A stretch of DNA of 64,000 bases from Globodera rostochiensis (GCA_018350325.1 JAEVLN010000002.1:5005456-5069455); one strand, 5' to 3'; positions 34,901-46,775 are shown, counted from the first letter of the stretch. Made by a program: numbers and translations. The notes: generated from the letters alone by a model not told the origin.

Positions 34901-35286
34901 CCAAATTCAAATAATTGTTTAAAATTCTGTCAGAACAACAAATAAAACTCTTTCAAGCCATGGCTCGAGTACGTCAACGCACATAGGATTAATACTTTAT
35001 TTATTGAATTAGATATCGATGAATTCCATATGATAGAAAATCAAAAACTTATTTGAATCAAATTTTTATAATTAACTATCAAGCATAACAGTACTCCGTT
35101 TTGTGCAAACAAAATTACTTTTATATTAATAAAATTTATAAACAAAAAAAGTAAATACATTCAAAGCACTAAATATTCATCATAAAGTCGATTAGTAAAA
35201 AAAAAGACATATAATTAAAATTCAAGAAATAATTGTTCTATAACCTGATAATTAACCCTGAAAAACAAGATTTAGTCGCGCTTCAC
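31919..35286. other. Long A-rich intron-like stretch
   Basis: Apart from the hAT element at 33330-34032 I see no supported exon. Weak GC patches near 32860-32940 and 34960-34990 carry no convincing splice pair. Confidence 0.45.
33330..34032 (+). mobile_element. Internally deleted hAT transposon with transposase ends, 703 bp
   Basis: Termini tagggctgccaaaaatatgc are inverted repeats flanked by the 8-bp duplication ATGATAAT (33322-33329, 34033-34040). Inside, a frame from 33580 to 33705 starts Met-Pro-Lys-Ile-Lys-Ser-Lys-Ser-Ala-Trp-Met and contains Tyr-Cys-x-x-Cys, resembling the N-terminal zinc-binding part of hAT or CGGBP1-like proteins. About 40 bases on, Cys-Glu-Val-Glu-Arg-Ser-Phe-Ser and Asn-Arg-Met-Ser-Phe match the hAT C-terminal dimerisation region. 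The catalytic middle is missing. Many tttgcatattt repeats fill the ends. Confidence 0.8.
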
Positions 35287-35340
35287 CATTGAACATGTGC
35301 CGGCTGACAATGAAGGACTACATCCTGGAATTTTTCAACA
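35287..35340 (-). CDS. 54-base exon, twin of 37611-37664
   Basis: The acceptor aatgaaactgcag and donor AATG|GTGAAG are conserved in the twin. Only one frame is open in both copies: one leading base, Val-Glu-Lys-Phe-Gln-Asp-Val-Val-Leu-His-Cys-Gln-Pro-Ala-His-Val-Gln and two trailing bases. The + strand frames here are shadows. Role unknown. Confidence 0.6.
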
Positions 35341-35432
35341 CTGCAGTTTCATTTAAAATCATTGCTTGTTAATTATCAAATTGCTTGACCTTAGCCAACG
35401 TCGTAGCTGACTGAGTTCGAGAGAGCAATCCG

Positions 35433-35494
35433 CTCGCTGATCACGGTGATTCCCTTACGGTGGTACAGATTTTGTATCGCTTGGACCCTATAAA
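35433..35494 (-). CDS. Candidate micro-exon next to consensus donor
   Basis: On - the acceptor gattttttatag is followed by ggtccaagcgatacaaaatc and a donor ACC|GTAAGG after 29 bases. In one frame reading through stays open for about 30 codons (Gln-Asn-Leu-Tyr-His-Arg-Lys-Gly-Ile-Thr). The exon end, and hence the frame, is undecided. Confidence 0.35.
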
Positions 35495-36107
35495 AAATCA
35501 CTAAATAAATTTATATTCATTAATTAACAAATAATAATTAACAGCAGAGTTAATTCATACAACAAGCAACAATTTAAAAATTCATTAATTTCACTCTTTG
35601 TTTACTTAAAAAATAAAAATACAAATTCTATTGGAGGAATAGAAGTAAAAACATGAAGAGAATATCTTCAAAATTGTAATATCAGATTGAAAAATATTGA
35701 TTAAAATATAACTGTTAACGGTCATAAAAAATGGCTATCTAAATTGTACCGGAACAAATTGTCCAAAATGTCATTAAAAATTTAAAAATCATTTATTTAA
35801 GTGCTGATTGCGAACTCCTTGAAGAAAGACCAAGAAAATAAATTCAAAATTAAAATTGTTAAATGCCTATTAGAATATATAATTCTTATAAAGGTACCTG
35901 ATTATTTGCTCGTTGTGAAGCTAAAATTATTTAACCCATTTGAATCAAAATAATAAGAATCTCCCAATTTTAAAATGCATTACTAAGACTCATCATCAAC
36001 AATCTATAACATATTAAAAAGATATAAATAGAAAAAAATGACGAACTATTATTCAACTGCTACAGCCACTTAATTTCTTTGCAAACAATTCTCTAACCCA
36101 CCTCAAA

Positions 36108-36970
36108 TAATCTTTAATCCCCCACCCCATCCAATCTCATTCAAATACCTAACCCCTAACCCATCAAATAATTCACAAATCCTTCCATTCAAAAATAAAC
36201 AATTAAATACAAGCAACGGATGGTGATTTTATTCTCTGCAAAGGGGCAAGACTCAGAGCCTTTTTTAATCATAAAATTGTAACTAGAAGGAATAACCAAA
36301 ATATACTTATATATAAATAATCTAAAATACAATTGTTGTCAAAATCGCAAAATATTATTCCCCATGTAATGCTTTCTCTGACGATACATGAAGATATTAT
36401 ACAAACTATGAACTACAAATAATTATAAGTCCATATTAAATAAAATTTGGACGAAAATCATGAATAGCGAAGACCATACTGGATGAAACACCAATTTGGC
36501 CGCACAATGTATTGAATATTTGTCCAGTTCGGAATTAAGAAATCTTTGCCGGAACTGTAATTCTTAGTGCATTTCTTCAAAATAAAATCTTCAAATATAC
36601 TGAAATTATATTCTTTACAATGGATTCAAATAATTTCAACTTTATAATGTTGTAAAACGTATTTTAAAAGATCTATTGTTTAATAAAATAAAAAATGATA
36701 AATGGAAGATTTTAAAACTTCAAACATGATTTTGTAAAAACTTAAAAAGATTTTAATGATAAATTTCATTTCCTTTATTTAAATGTAATTAATTTATAAA
36801 CACCAAAATACACGTTTCTAAAGGACGCAGCTATTCTAAAAAATTTACCAAATTGAAGAAGGGCCTCCGCAGAAATGGGGGCTGAAGTTGTTGGGGTCAA
36901 TGTGGAGGAGGGGCTAAAACCCATATCAAATAATCTTTAATCCCCCCCCCCCCTAATCTCATCCAAATTT
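36108..36970. repeat. Paired C-rich repeat fragments
   Basis: The sequence atcaaataatctttaatccc followed by a C run and atccaa occurs at about 36108-36155 and 36925-36970. These are short copies of an unidentified transposon end. Confidence 0.4.
36458..36574 (-). CDS. Exon with a 38-codon open frame, possibly terminal
   Basis: After acceptor tattttgaag the frame reads Lys-Cys-Thr-Lys-Asn-Tyr-Ser-Ser-Gly-Lys-Asp-Phe and later Arg-Pro-Asn-Trp-Cys-Phe-Ile-Gln, then stops at TGA (36460-36458). A donor CCA|GTATGG inside could make it internal. If terminal, the A-rich domain holds two - genes; if internal, one. The Cys ... Tyr ... Cys spacing is similar to other exons here. Confidence 0.45.
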   Translation of the reverse strand, partial: KCTKNYSSGKDFLIPNWTNIQYIVRPNWCFIQYGLRYS

Positions 36971-37610
36971 CTAAAATGAATTACTAAGACTTATCAACAA
37001 AATTTAACTCAAAATTACTTAACAAAACAATATATTGAAAATTTTTATTTAATAACATTAATTTAAAATAATGAATTACTGATTATTTGTGAAAATATTT
37101 TTATCCGCATGCTTAATATAAGATACAAATATTAAAGTCCACAAATTAATCACCGAATAGTTTCTTAAAACTCTACAAATGTATATTGATTGAAGTTACG
37201 AGTATTTGCATTTTAATTTGAAAGTAAAATTTTAAACATAAAGTATTAAACAGCAAAGGCAAATCAAATACGAACAAATTGGACAGCACGAACATGTAAA
37301 GTTAGCTCAATATATTCATATGTAAAACTTCCTTAATTATACTAATATTAATGTGTTGACTACTCTGGACCAGTTGCATATATGCACGCAAACTGATGCC
37401 TATAGCTTTCGTTAATGAATTAAGCAAAATGGACGAGACCATAATTGGAATAGAAATGTGCAGTAAATTACCTATTTATCCAAAGAAGCTAAAACAATCT
37501 TATACTTCAAAAGTCAGCAATTTAAAAGTAGTTGGCAAACAAAAAAGGAAAAGATCATCAAATTTTTATGTCGCCAAGTTCCACTGCGTCAAAGTCAAAT
37601 CGCGCTTCAC

Positions 37611-37664
37611 CATCGAAAATGTGCCGGCTGACCGTGAAGGACTACGTGCTGGAATTTTTCAATA
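37611..37664 (-). CDS. 54-base exon, twin of 35287-35340
   Basis: Same length, acceptor (gaaactgtgcag) and donor (GATG|GTGAAG) as its twin. The shared frame reads Ile-Glu-Lys-Phe-Gln-His-Val-Val-Leu-His-Gly-Gln-Pro-Ala-His-Phe-Arg with one base before and two after. Against the twin, six codons change amino acid and about two change silently. Confidence 0.6.
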
Positions 37665-38187
37665 CTGCACAGTTTCATTTAAAATCAATTATCAAATTGC
37701 TTGATGTAGCCGCCGCTGGTAAAAATAGGCGCAAAAAACAGCTAATTTGAAATAAAATTTATATAAAAATATGTAAAACAACTATTGCACAGACAGACAG
37801 ACAGACATAAATAAGGTTTTTATTCAAGTCATCCAATGTAAATAAAAAATATTAAAATTAAATAAATTTTTATTTGTTAATATGAAAAGATTATAAATAG
37901 CAACATAAACTACAAGCATGTTATCAAATTCAAATTAAGAAATAAAATTAAATTTTGACGTCAAATAACAAACGTGGTAAAGTCTGAGTCTCGGCTATTT
38001 GTGTAAAAAATTTATAATAAAAACGCAACAAAAAAACTAGGTCTATTTATTAATTTTTACTTAAAAACCTTAACTTTATACAAAGCACGTTTCTTTTTTT
38101 CATAACAAATTAAATTTAGAAAAAGTTTATGTGCCTAACAATATAATTTCACACATCATAAAGGTCCGAGCCGTTTTTATAACCTAC

Positions 38188-38215
38188 GAACATACTTCCC
38201 TGGCGAAATCCTTCA
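38188..38215 (-). CDS. Micro-exon copy of 31463-31493
   Basis: The core gaaggatttcgccaggg and following agtatg are identical to the 31.5 kb copy, and the downstream donor is GTATGT or GTAGGT. The flanking intron also matches (ggttataaaaac, gatgtg). The + strand open frame across 38131-38463 is largely AT-driven and I do not call it. Confidence 0.4.
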
Positions 38216-39971
38216 GTCGTCGTGAAAATAAATGTTCCGATTCTCCAACATTTGAATTCAGAAGACATTATAGTAATAATATAATAATTCATAAAAAAGT
38301 GCAATATTTTATATTATTTAAAGAAATTGCAAAACAATTATCAGAGAAACAAATATACATGTCGCCCCATATGAATGTGATGCATGCAATTAGAGACAGA
38401 ATAAATAAATGCATTCATGCCATTGAACTTTATATGAATTTTTTAAATTTAATACCCAAATAACAAAAGTGGTAAATGTTAATGAGTAAAAATAAAAAGT
38501 GAGCTTATGTAATGCCGCTGTAATTCAAGAGTTACAATAAAATTAAAAATTTCAAGAAAACCAAAATTTGTCATTTTAACAAACAAAATTTGATAATATT
38601 AATAACAATTTCTCAAATTTATTATAAAAAAGTGAAAAATGAATGCGATAATAAAATCCAATGTTTATCAAGAATCAATTATGAGATCAATAACAAAATA
38701 AATAATCACTTTGTATATATAATGAGGTAATTAATTATAATCAAGTTAAACCAAAGAATGTAAAGGAAATATAAGCATAAGATTGCATTTACATATCTAA
38801 TAAAATTTGTAAGTGGATGCCGTACTAATCTAAGATATATGTGTTGCAGCTTTCTGCGCTGGTCTCGCACTTGTGCGAAAAATTATTTTAATTTTTATAT
38901 TTAAACAAATTGTATGAGCTTGCAAAATTTTTGCTTTTTTTCAGTAAGTACAAACAAAATTATAAAGCGAATGCTAAGCAAAAGAAATGCCGCTGTAACA
39001 TAAAAAATTTAATAAATTAAATTTTAAACTAAATTAAATTTATATTTTTAAAAAAATCAGTTTTTATACAAATATATTTATTAAAATAAAATTATCAAAG
39101 CAATTGGTTGGAACATATTTAATTAACTTCCTTAATTAGACTAATATTAATGCTGAGTGCTGTGGACCAGTTGCTTCCGTTAATGAGCTCATTTGTCAAT
39201 AAAATTGGCCAAGGCCATTAATTGGAGAGAGAAAGAAATGTGCCGTAATTTACCCATTTATCAGAACTTCGCATATTTCCTACGGATTCAACAAAAAATG
39301 GGTCAGATTTGTTGTATATTAATATATTCACAATAATAAACGGCTTAAACAAATAAACCTTTTAAAATTACACCATTTAAAAAGGATAAATAACATAATA
39401 CAGATATTCAAGGCAACATTGTGATGTAGAAATGAAGCTTTGGGATCTTCTCAGCAACTTTAGACAAATATTATAAAGATTAAATAATCAATAACCACCA
39501 ACAGATAAATTCTTCAAATTTTCTAAAAAGCAAGTTTTCATTAACAAATATTCACTATTTAATGCAAAGTCCAATAACAAAATGTAAATGTTTTTAAAAA
39601 TGCACTGCCCTAAAATTATACGATAATTATTACTGTTAAAATTGCAAAATGCAAAAAAGGCCCCCCCCCCCCCGAATTTTTTATTGTCTTTATGGCTGTC
39701 AATATAACAAAATTGTAATATTGAATTCATTTGCTTTTTTACCTACAAACAACCACGCGCAATAAAGACTAAAAATTAAAAATATGATTTATACCCTTTA
39801 ATACCAAAAGGTATAATAACAATTTTAAAATTACATTAAATAAATCTTGATAAATATATATAATCAGTGATTAAAAATTTTTTGAGTGCAAAAAACTAAA
39901 ATTAAAGCAAAATCTCATTAATTAAAACTCTACAAAATGTCGCACAAACAGAGGCAGAAACTGCTTTTTAC

Positions 39972-40013
39972 CAGTTCGTCCTCGTTTAGAATGTCGAAAG
40001 AAGCTGGCGCCAT
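39972..40013 (-). CDS. Candidate first exon of the - strand gene
   Basis: ATG at 40013 in a good context (gcaatggcg) opens fourteen codons, Met-Ala-Pro-Ala-Ser-Phe-Asp-Ile-Leu-Asn-Glu-Asp-Glu-Leu, ending at donor CTG|GTAAAA. It lies 200 bases inside the point where strand bias flips, which is where a first exon should be. The Leu-Asn-Glu-Asp-Glu-Leu start faintly recalls F-box openings, too short to rely on. Confidence 0.4.
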
Positions 40014-40998
40014 TGCAAAAAAGAATTAATGGAAAATAAATAAGTACAACACTAATCAATAAATATTAATAATAAGCCCAGTTAAAGCAAAAGGCGTCAT
40101 ATTTTTAATTAAATTAAACTCGTAAGAAAAAAATTATTCAGGAAATAAATCAAAATATGCTAATATGAAAAATCAAATCAATTTGTCAGAGTCAAAATAA
40201 ATAAAAGAGCACCGACAGGCAATTATAACTAAAACTATTTTTAGTTGGGGTGCGTTAATGTACAAATTACTCTCGTCGTCTGACTCTCTCTTTTTAGCAT
40301 ACTATTTCTTCAAAAAATAAAATATATTGTTTTTTGTTTAGAATTGTTACTTTCACGTTACGATAAAATTCAATTAAAAAATCAAGTAGCACACGTATTT
40401 ATTTGTTTACAATTTTTTGAAGAAAATTTGCCAAAAAATTATCCAATATATTGATATGTCAAATTTTATATAAGATTTCATGAGTAATGCTTATTATTTG
40501 TTTCAATTTATATTAGCTTTTCTGACGATGCATTTTAATGATAATGACATAAGTTATAATAAATTACAACATTTTATTTATTCGTTTGCCTTATTTCTGC
40601 ATTTATTCTTTATATTTGCATTTAAATTAACAATTTAAGTTATTCACTTTTAGTCGTTTAAGCCATTACCTTTTAGTATTTAATTTAATATAATATAAAA
40701 TATTTGCTCGTAATAAGTTTAAGTTTTTTGATTCATTATAATTTCAAAACAAAAAGAATAAAGTTTAATGATAATTTTTTATCTTGATCTTTTTGGATTT
40801 TTGAATTTACATTAACTGAATAGAGGTTTTAACTTTGCGATAGCGTTCTGTCTACAGGACGGCTTCTAAATTTTAAATGAATTCAAATAATAGTTAATTT
40901 AATGAAATAAGTTCAAAGTAATTGATAAATATATTTAAATTACTGGGCTTTTGTCAAAAAACCGCTAACCGGTTTCAAAAATTTATATAAGCTCACAG
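40014..40998. promoter_or_regulatory. Inferred divergent promoter region
   Basis: Strand bias flips from A-rich to T-rich between about 40,200 and 40,300, between a leftward first exon and rightward exons. No TATA box or other element can be singled out in such AT-rich DNA. The assignment rests on composition and exon direction only. Confidence 0.3.
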
Positions 40999-41039
40999 AG
41001 TATTGGGTACTGATGCTTCGGAACTCTTTATAGACAATC
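40999..41039 (+). CDS. Candidate exon of the 41-44.5 kb gene
   Basis: The acceptor agctcacag and donor AATC|GTTGGC bound one leading base, Val-Leu-Gly-Thr-Asp-Ala-Ser-Glu-Leu-Phe-Ile-Asp-Asn and one trailing base. The longer open frame that continues to 41293 is T-rich and probably intron. Confidence 0.35.
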
Positions 41040-42450
41040 GTTGGCTGCTTATAAATTTGCAAAGTTTCATTCCACCACTGCAAAAATTTATTTGGTTTTT
41101 TAAATATTTAAATTGCCCAGCATTTTCCATCATTGGCAAAGTAAACATGGCCATATGCTTCTTTCTTTTATTGCGTTGTCATAGTCATAGTATTATTTAT
41201 AACATTACAATGTTTTCAATTTTTATTATTGGTGTACGGGCCCCCGGGCTAATGTCGAGTGGTATAACCACTTTTAATAGTCCTTTTTCATAATACAGTT
41301 AAGATGAGAAAATGAACTTTAACTTTCAATTAAATGTACAACGATTTTATTGTAGATCTAAAATTAAACATTTATTTTATAGTTTTACTTCGAAGCTTAT
41401 TACAAATGTCAACATTTTTATAATTTAATTACTTGTTTTATTATTAAATATTTAACTAATATTTAGGTGTATAAGTGTAACTAAATAGAAATTTTCGCAT
41501 TTTTTTAATTGAATTGAAACTGTTTTTGTTGAAGTGAAATTTATACTGGATCGTTTTTTATTTTTTGTCCATCAACAATAATAAATTTATACGCATACTA
41601 AAATTGTTCAAAGTCACAATCCGTTACTCTTAATTACCGAGGAAAAAATACCCAGCAATTAAATTAAGTTGTTTTCATGCCATTTGGAAGCATCGTATAA
41701 TGGTTTATTGTACTTTTTTTAAAATCACAGTCTATTTAGCATATTTATTCATTTTCTTAGATTGATGCATGCATTTTTTAAACAATATTGAGTTTATCAG
41801 AATATGCATTTATTTATTTATGAAGCTATTTAATTAAGTTGTTTTTTATTTTTATTTTACTATTTTAGTTTCCCGCAGGCCGGGGACTATATTGTTTTAA
41901 ATATATAATATTAACTTTGTATGCAGAATTTTGTTAATTTGTAACTGTACGTAAATTTAATCATACCGCTAAAAAACCATATTTTGAACAGAAATAAATG
42001 GTAGACTAAATACTTTTTTGCAATTTTCAAAAATTATTTTTATAATGTTAGAGATTTTATTTGAAATTTCTTGATTTTTCCTCCGAATTTTGTTTATTTT
42101 TTTCTATATGTACATATTATCGTTTTCGGATATAATGCTTCTATACATGGATTTCAGCTGATCGAATTTACGTTATTTTATTTTTTTAAGGAAATACAAC
42201 AATTACAAATCGAGACCATTCAACAATGGTATTTTTGTGTTTTAAAAAAAGTATTCTTAATTTATAAATAGTACATTATGAGGCTTTGCATAGTTATTTT
42301 TATCCATTTTTTAGGATTTGAAAAAAGATTGGGTTAGGACTCAAATTCGATAAAAGCGCGTTAAAGGCAATAAAAACTTTAGCAAGATTGTATTTAATTT
42401 AAACAAACCAAATTCTAAACCGTCTTATTGACGAATATGTGTTGGCTAAG

Positions 42451-42579
42451 GAAAAGCAATTGACAGCTCTTACTCAAGAACTGTGCGATGCAAAGACACT
42501 CTCTGATGCAAAGGAGAAGCATATCGTCAAGCTTATCAAAGAATTATACGAAGCCCATTCCAAAACGCGTCGGCTGAAA
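42451..42579 (+). CDS. Coiled-coil exon, 43 codons
   Basis: An AG (tgttggctaag) and donor AAA|GTTCCG bound 43 open codons with heptad-like spacing: Glu-Lys-Gln-Leu-Thr-Ala-Leu-Thr-Gln-Glu-Leu, then Lys-His-Ile-Val-Lys-Leu-Ile-Lys-Glu-Leu, ending Thr-Arg-Arg-Leu-Lys. This charged composition differs from the micro-exon peptides, so it may be a different kind of gene. The open frame extends beyond the donor to about 42675. Confidence 0.45.
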
Positions 42580-43518
42580 GTTCCGTTTTCAAGGGGATCT
42601 TTGAACTCAGTGGAAATGACAACATCAGACCGTACCAGCTCGTATATTATTTTCGTTTTTTGCAAATTTTTTTAAAATTTACTTTTTGATTTATTTTGTT
42701 TTACTTTTTTATCGATAAAAGATTATTTGATTATTTAAGTACTTAACAATTTCAAAATATTTTTAATAAATATACAAGCCTCTTTAAATATAGGTTATCA
42801 ATCGTTTTAACTGCATTAAAATTTTAATTTCTTATGTTAAACCGTTTTATTTATAGTATAATTTATTCATTTTAATTTTCTACATTTCACGCTAAGTAAC
42901 AATCAATCTAATTTTGTCAATTAGATTTTTCATTACTTTTTGTATTTGTATTTTCTTTGTTTTATGATTTTTCCATTCAAATTGAAACAGACGGTACGCC
43001 TAAAACGTTAAAATTAATTTGTTATACAATATAACATACCTCGACAAGTTAAACCGTTTTACCGTTTTTAAACAATCTCATTTAAGCCTCAAAATTTTTG
43101 GCGCCGGTGGAATTGAAAAAGTTTAATATAAATTTCGTCATAAGAATAAACAAATAGCTCACATAGTGATTTTTATAAATTAAATAGTTTATTTCCTGTT
43201 TATTTTTTATTACACTTTCTATTAACAAAATTTATTTGTATAGTAGTTTTTTTGTTCTTATAATTTTCATGTCGGTCTGTCGATTTCATTGTGTTTATAT
43301 ATTTTTTTGTATAATAAAAAATTCTTGAATTTTTCGCGTGTTTAGTTTTCTTGGACTTCTCGCCTTAGCTTGTTTTAAATAAAGTTTATATTTATAAAAT
43401 ATTATTATTTATATGCTTTTGTGGATTTTTAGCCTTGTTTTATTTTTGTTCTTACACTTTGAGGAATATTTTGTAAAAAAACAATCTTTATATTAAATTG
43501 TTTGATCCCCGTAAACAG

Positions 43519-43684
43519 CTCCGAATTGTTGCGAAGACAGGGACTGTTGGAGAGAAAGTTGTCGGAAATGTGGTGGAAGAAAGGGAAAGTCCGTATTCGC
43601 CCAGCTTCAACATTGTCAGTTTTGGGAGGCCATAATAGTCCAGAGTCCACGGATTTGTACAACCATTTGCTATTTCCCACACCG
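43519..43684 (+). CDS. Exon of the 41-44.5 kb gene, 166 bases
   Basis: Acceptor gtaaacag and donor CCG|GTATCC. With one leading base the frame reads Ser-Glu-Leu-Leu-Arg-Arg-Gln-Gly-Leu-Leu-Glu-Arg-Lys-Leu, then Lys-Val-Arg-Ile-Arg-Pro-Ala, and leaves phase 0. In phase 0 another frame (Leu-Arg-Ile-Val-Ala-Lys-Thr-Gly) runs 42 codons to a stop, so this could be terminal. The high GC and length make it one of the firmer coding islands. Confidence 0.45.
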
Positions 43685-43729
43685 GTATCCTATATTTTTT
43701 ATTTTACTTAAATTATAATTATTTCTTTT

Positions 43730-44340
43730 GCATTTGAGTTTTAGTAAATAATTTTGCGTATCAGGGTTGGCGTTTCCGTTCGAGCCGGGTTAGGTTTATC
43801 CGAAAGCTTTAGTTCGTTTTTAAAATATTCGTGCCAACATTATGCCAAATTTCGTGAAGCTTGTCCACTTTGTATGCATTTCACTGTAAAATTCGTTTTT
43901 TCGTTATAGCACTGTTTGGACATGCCAGAATGACGATTGGGATGGGTTGATGGATCAATGGGATGGGAAGGTAAGAGTTGTGGGATAGGAACAGAAGGGG
44001 CATTTGACAAAATCAGATGAAGTTGCGGATTCAGCAATTTTAGAGAAAATTTCGATCTTTGTTGGGTGCATTTTTGGTCCAAGAAAAAGTTTTTAGGGGT
44101 GCATTTTTGGTTTTCGTTTTCATTGCATTTTTTTAAGGAATTTTTAAAATATGGATTTATTATGGAAAAATGGCAAAATATGGATTTATAAGGACTAAAC
44201 GGCGCTAATTTCAAAAATTTTTTCGAAAGAATGTTATTTTTGGGCTATCAGATCAACTTTTTAGTGAATAAATGGGAATAATCAATTTCGGCATTTTCCC
44301 ATGATAAACAATATTCTGCATTTTCTTGAGAAATAATTTG
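43730..44340. other. Transposon-derived stretch with aggggtgcatttttgg motifs
   Basis: Repeated ggggtgcatttttgg segments match the interior of the elements at 9042 and 47319 in inverse orientation. A long - strand open frame across 43840-44214 follows this repeat and is low-complexity, so I do not annotate it as a gene. Confidence 0.4.
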
Positions 44341-44359
44341 AATATACATATAATTGGAG

Positions 44360-44497
44360 AGATGTTGGGTACTTTACGGTTTTGCGACTCCCTCCCCAAA
44401 TCTGCTGGAAACATCATATATGGGTTTTCAAGGCTGCTTTTTACATAATACTCCTCGTCGCGTTGTCGACTTCCATAGAACTGAGGAGTGGATATAG
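44360..44497 (+). CDS. Terminal exon of the 41-44.5 kb gene
   Basis: Following an AG at 44358-44359, 45 open phase-0 codons include Arg-Cys-Trp-Val-Leu-Tyr-Gly-Phe-Ala-Thr, then Met-Gly-Phe-Gln-Gly-Cys-Phe-Leu-His-Asn, and end Thr-Glu-Glu-Trp-Ile-stop at 44495-44497. The phase fits the exon at 43519. The acceptor is pyrimidine-poor. Strand bias flips about 350 bases downstream, as expected for a gene end. Confidence 0.45.
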   Translation, partial: RCWVLYGFATPSPNLLETSYMGFQGCFLHNTPRRVVDFHRTEEWI

Positions 44498-44939
44498 CTC
44501 CTCTTGTAAGGTGCGAAAACCCCTTTTAATTATGTTTCTTATTTGTTTTTGAATTTTGAAATTTTTTTGTTTATTCTTTTTTTTAGACTACTTGGTAGTT
44601 ATGTATAATTATAATTTTTTTATATTTTAAGAAATACTATTGTTTATTACCAAAATAGATTATTAATTGACCCTGGTATATCAAATGCGATTTGTGTTCG
44701 CCTGCCTTTAAAAAAGTCTTTTTAAGGCAGCGTCCGTCGCCAATCGGTATCTTTTTAAATCAATCTTCTTTAAAGTGCTGCTGCTTTAAAAATCAATTAT
44801 CAAATCAAATATTTTTTTGCTGCTTCTAATTATTAATATAATCTAAAATATCTATCATCTAAAAATTAAATTTCCGAAGTCAGAACATTGTCAATTTAAA
44901 TATCATAATAATGATCATATATTTTATAAGATGCTTTCA

Positions 44940-45062
44940 TTATATTATATTTGTGCCGACTTTATGCTCAACGATGAAATTGATTTTTTTTGCCGTGCCT
45001 ACATTTTCTGTACCTGCCGTGCGCATGGAACCTGTTCCGTCGACAACAGTTTTTAATAAAAA
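44940..45062 (-). CDS. Terminal exon of the 45-50 kb - strand gene
   Basis: The acceptor tttatcttgactag is followed by 40 open phase-0 codons (Phe-Leu-Leu-Lys-Thr-Val-Val-Asp-Gly-Thr-Gly-Ser-Met-Arg through Val-Gly-Thr-Asn-Ile-Ile) and TAA. On the + strand the same DNA shows a signal-peptide-like frame from 44974; I treat that as a shadow because splice signals and composition favour -. Confidence 0.45.
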   Translation of the reverse strand, partial: FLLKTVVDGTGSMRTAGTENVGTAKKINFIVEHKVGTNII

Positions 45063-46775
45063 CTAGTCAAGATAAAAATGTTTACAATCGGTAGAAATAA
45101 AAGACGACATTTCTTACTGAAATATATCAAACAGAATAATCTGCATCACGAACTTGCAAAATCTTTTAATCATATTAAAATTACAAAAAAAAAAATTATT
45201 ATTTAATTACACCAACGCTTAGTACTTTAAAAAAATAACAATTAAATTATGAACTTTTAAAATTAAAAGAAACAAACCAAACTACCTATGTGGTGTTGCA
45301 ATAAGTGTTCTTCAATTTAATGAAACACCTTAACAATTTTCCGACTCGGCACATTCATTGAAACTTGTATAATTATTAAAAAGTACAATAGTTGAATTGT
45401 GTGTTTAATCACCATATAATATATTCATTGATAAAAACCAATTAAAGTAATAATTAATTTATTTCTGAGAAAACTGAAAATATTTTGATTGAAAATAAAC
45501 ATTTAATAAATTATGAACATTGAGGTGGCAATGTGTGGCGTCAATTGTTTATCAGGATTTAATTAAATGAAAACAATGCTAATATTATTGACTGTAAAAA
45601 ATAAATAGATTTTCAAACATTTTGTGTGAGCAGCATCTTAAAATAAGCAACCTTAACATTTTATTTTAATTATCTAAAAGATAAGGACGACAAACTTCTG
45701 ACCGTGAAATTGGTTGAGGAGAACGAGTAAATTTGATTGAATATGTCAAAAAACACACACCTAAAAATAATAAATATCCAGGTTACATACCAATTTTCTT
45801 CCTAACAATACGCAGTGTTAAAACCGTCGCTATTAAATAATCTTTAATTTATATAAATATAACATAATGTAAGATGAATTAAATAAATTGCGATATAAAT
45901 GACGGAAAGCAATTTAATGTAAACACTTAAACCATGTTTAAAATAAACAATTTCTTACAAATTTAAAAAAGTGTATAATAATGCTTTGTGCCATTTGTAA
46001 ACATTTGCACAAAATGAGATTTTAAAATGTTATTTTAAACAATGTTACTTATTATTTAGACTCTTAAACTAGGGTATAAATAATTTTTCGATGTATAAGA
46101 CAATTTATTTAGGATACCAATTAATTTGGCCATAAAATAAAATAAATTAATCACAATATTTAATTTAAAAAATTTATAAGCTTATCATTACAAAAAACAT
46201 GGGTTAAATCAATTATTCTGAAATAAGACTGGAGACAAACTAAATTCACAAACCGACAACACGAGACTCAATTTTTTAAATTTATAAAAAAAAGCAATTA
46301 TTTAAAAAATCATTATTTACAATATCAATTTAAGAAATAAGATTTTGGCTTAGTTAGTGCAAAGCCTATTGGCTTTTATAACTTTTTTAATAAATATTAA
46401 TTTTCAAATATATCAGTTTGATAAATTTAATAAAAATACAAAATTTCCAATTCAAATTAATAAAACATTAATATTAATCATTGAAAACAAACCAATCATT
46501 AATAGAAGTTTGATCAAATTAAAAATAAAATATTATTAATTAAACAATATAAAAAAAGCAAATTGTTGTTACGCTTTGTATGCAAATGCTAATAATTTGT
46601 TTTTGACAAAAAAAATATATATATGTAAACGACAATGAATATGATTACAAATTTAAAAACCTTTTATTAAAAAAGAATTTGTTAAAATCAACTTAACATT
46701 ATTTAAAAGGAAATGCAGCAAAATTTTAAACTATTAAAATTACTAAGAAAAGTTTAAAAATGGCGCGTTGAGAAC

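Larger units (their letters stand above)
24900..40230 (-). other. A-rich composition domain, inferred - strand gene
   Basis: The + strand becomes A-rich at about 24,900 and stays so to about 40,230. Consensus donors and acceptors here lie on -. The uniform bias suggests one long transcription unit or tandem units in the same direction. Gaps between listed exons hold AT-rich intron sequence and the transposons listed below. Confidence 0.55.
14760..43220 (+). repeat. Dispersed repeat pair 14760-15110 and 42782-43220
   Basis: Roughly 350 bases match in order, from aggttatcaatcg through ttcattttaattttctaca to taaacaaatag-tcacatag. The 42.8 kb copy lies in the intron of the 41-44.5 kb candidate gene. 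The relation implies that part of the 14.7-16.8 kb region is a diverged copy of that gene. Confidence 0.65.

Noticed and set aside
37396..37750. Two + strand open frames over the 37.6 kb island
   Set aside because: The conserved, spliceable frame in both copies of this island is on -; the + frames are shadows.
43840..44214. 124-codon - strand frame
   Set aside because: Built from transposon motifs (ggggtgcattttt) and low-complexity sequence, with no splice or family support.
44974..45062. Signal-peptide-like + strand frame (Met-Lys-Leu-Ile-Phe-Phe-Ala-Val-Pro)
   Set aside because: It is antisense to a terminal exon with a good acceptor, in a region whose composition supports - strand transcription.
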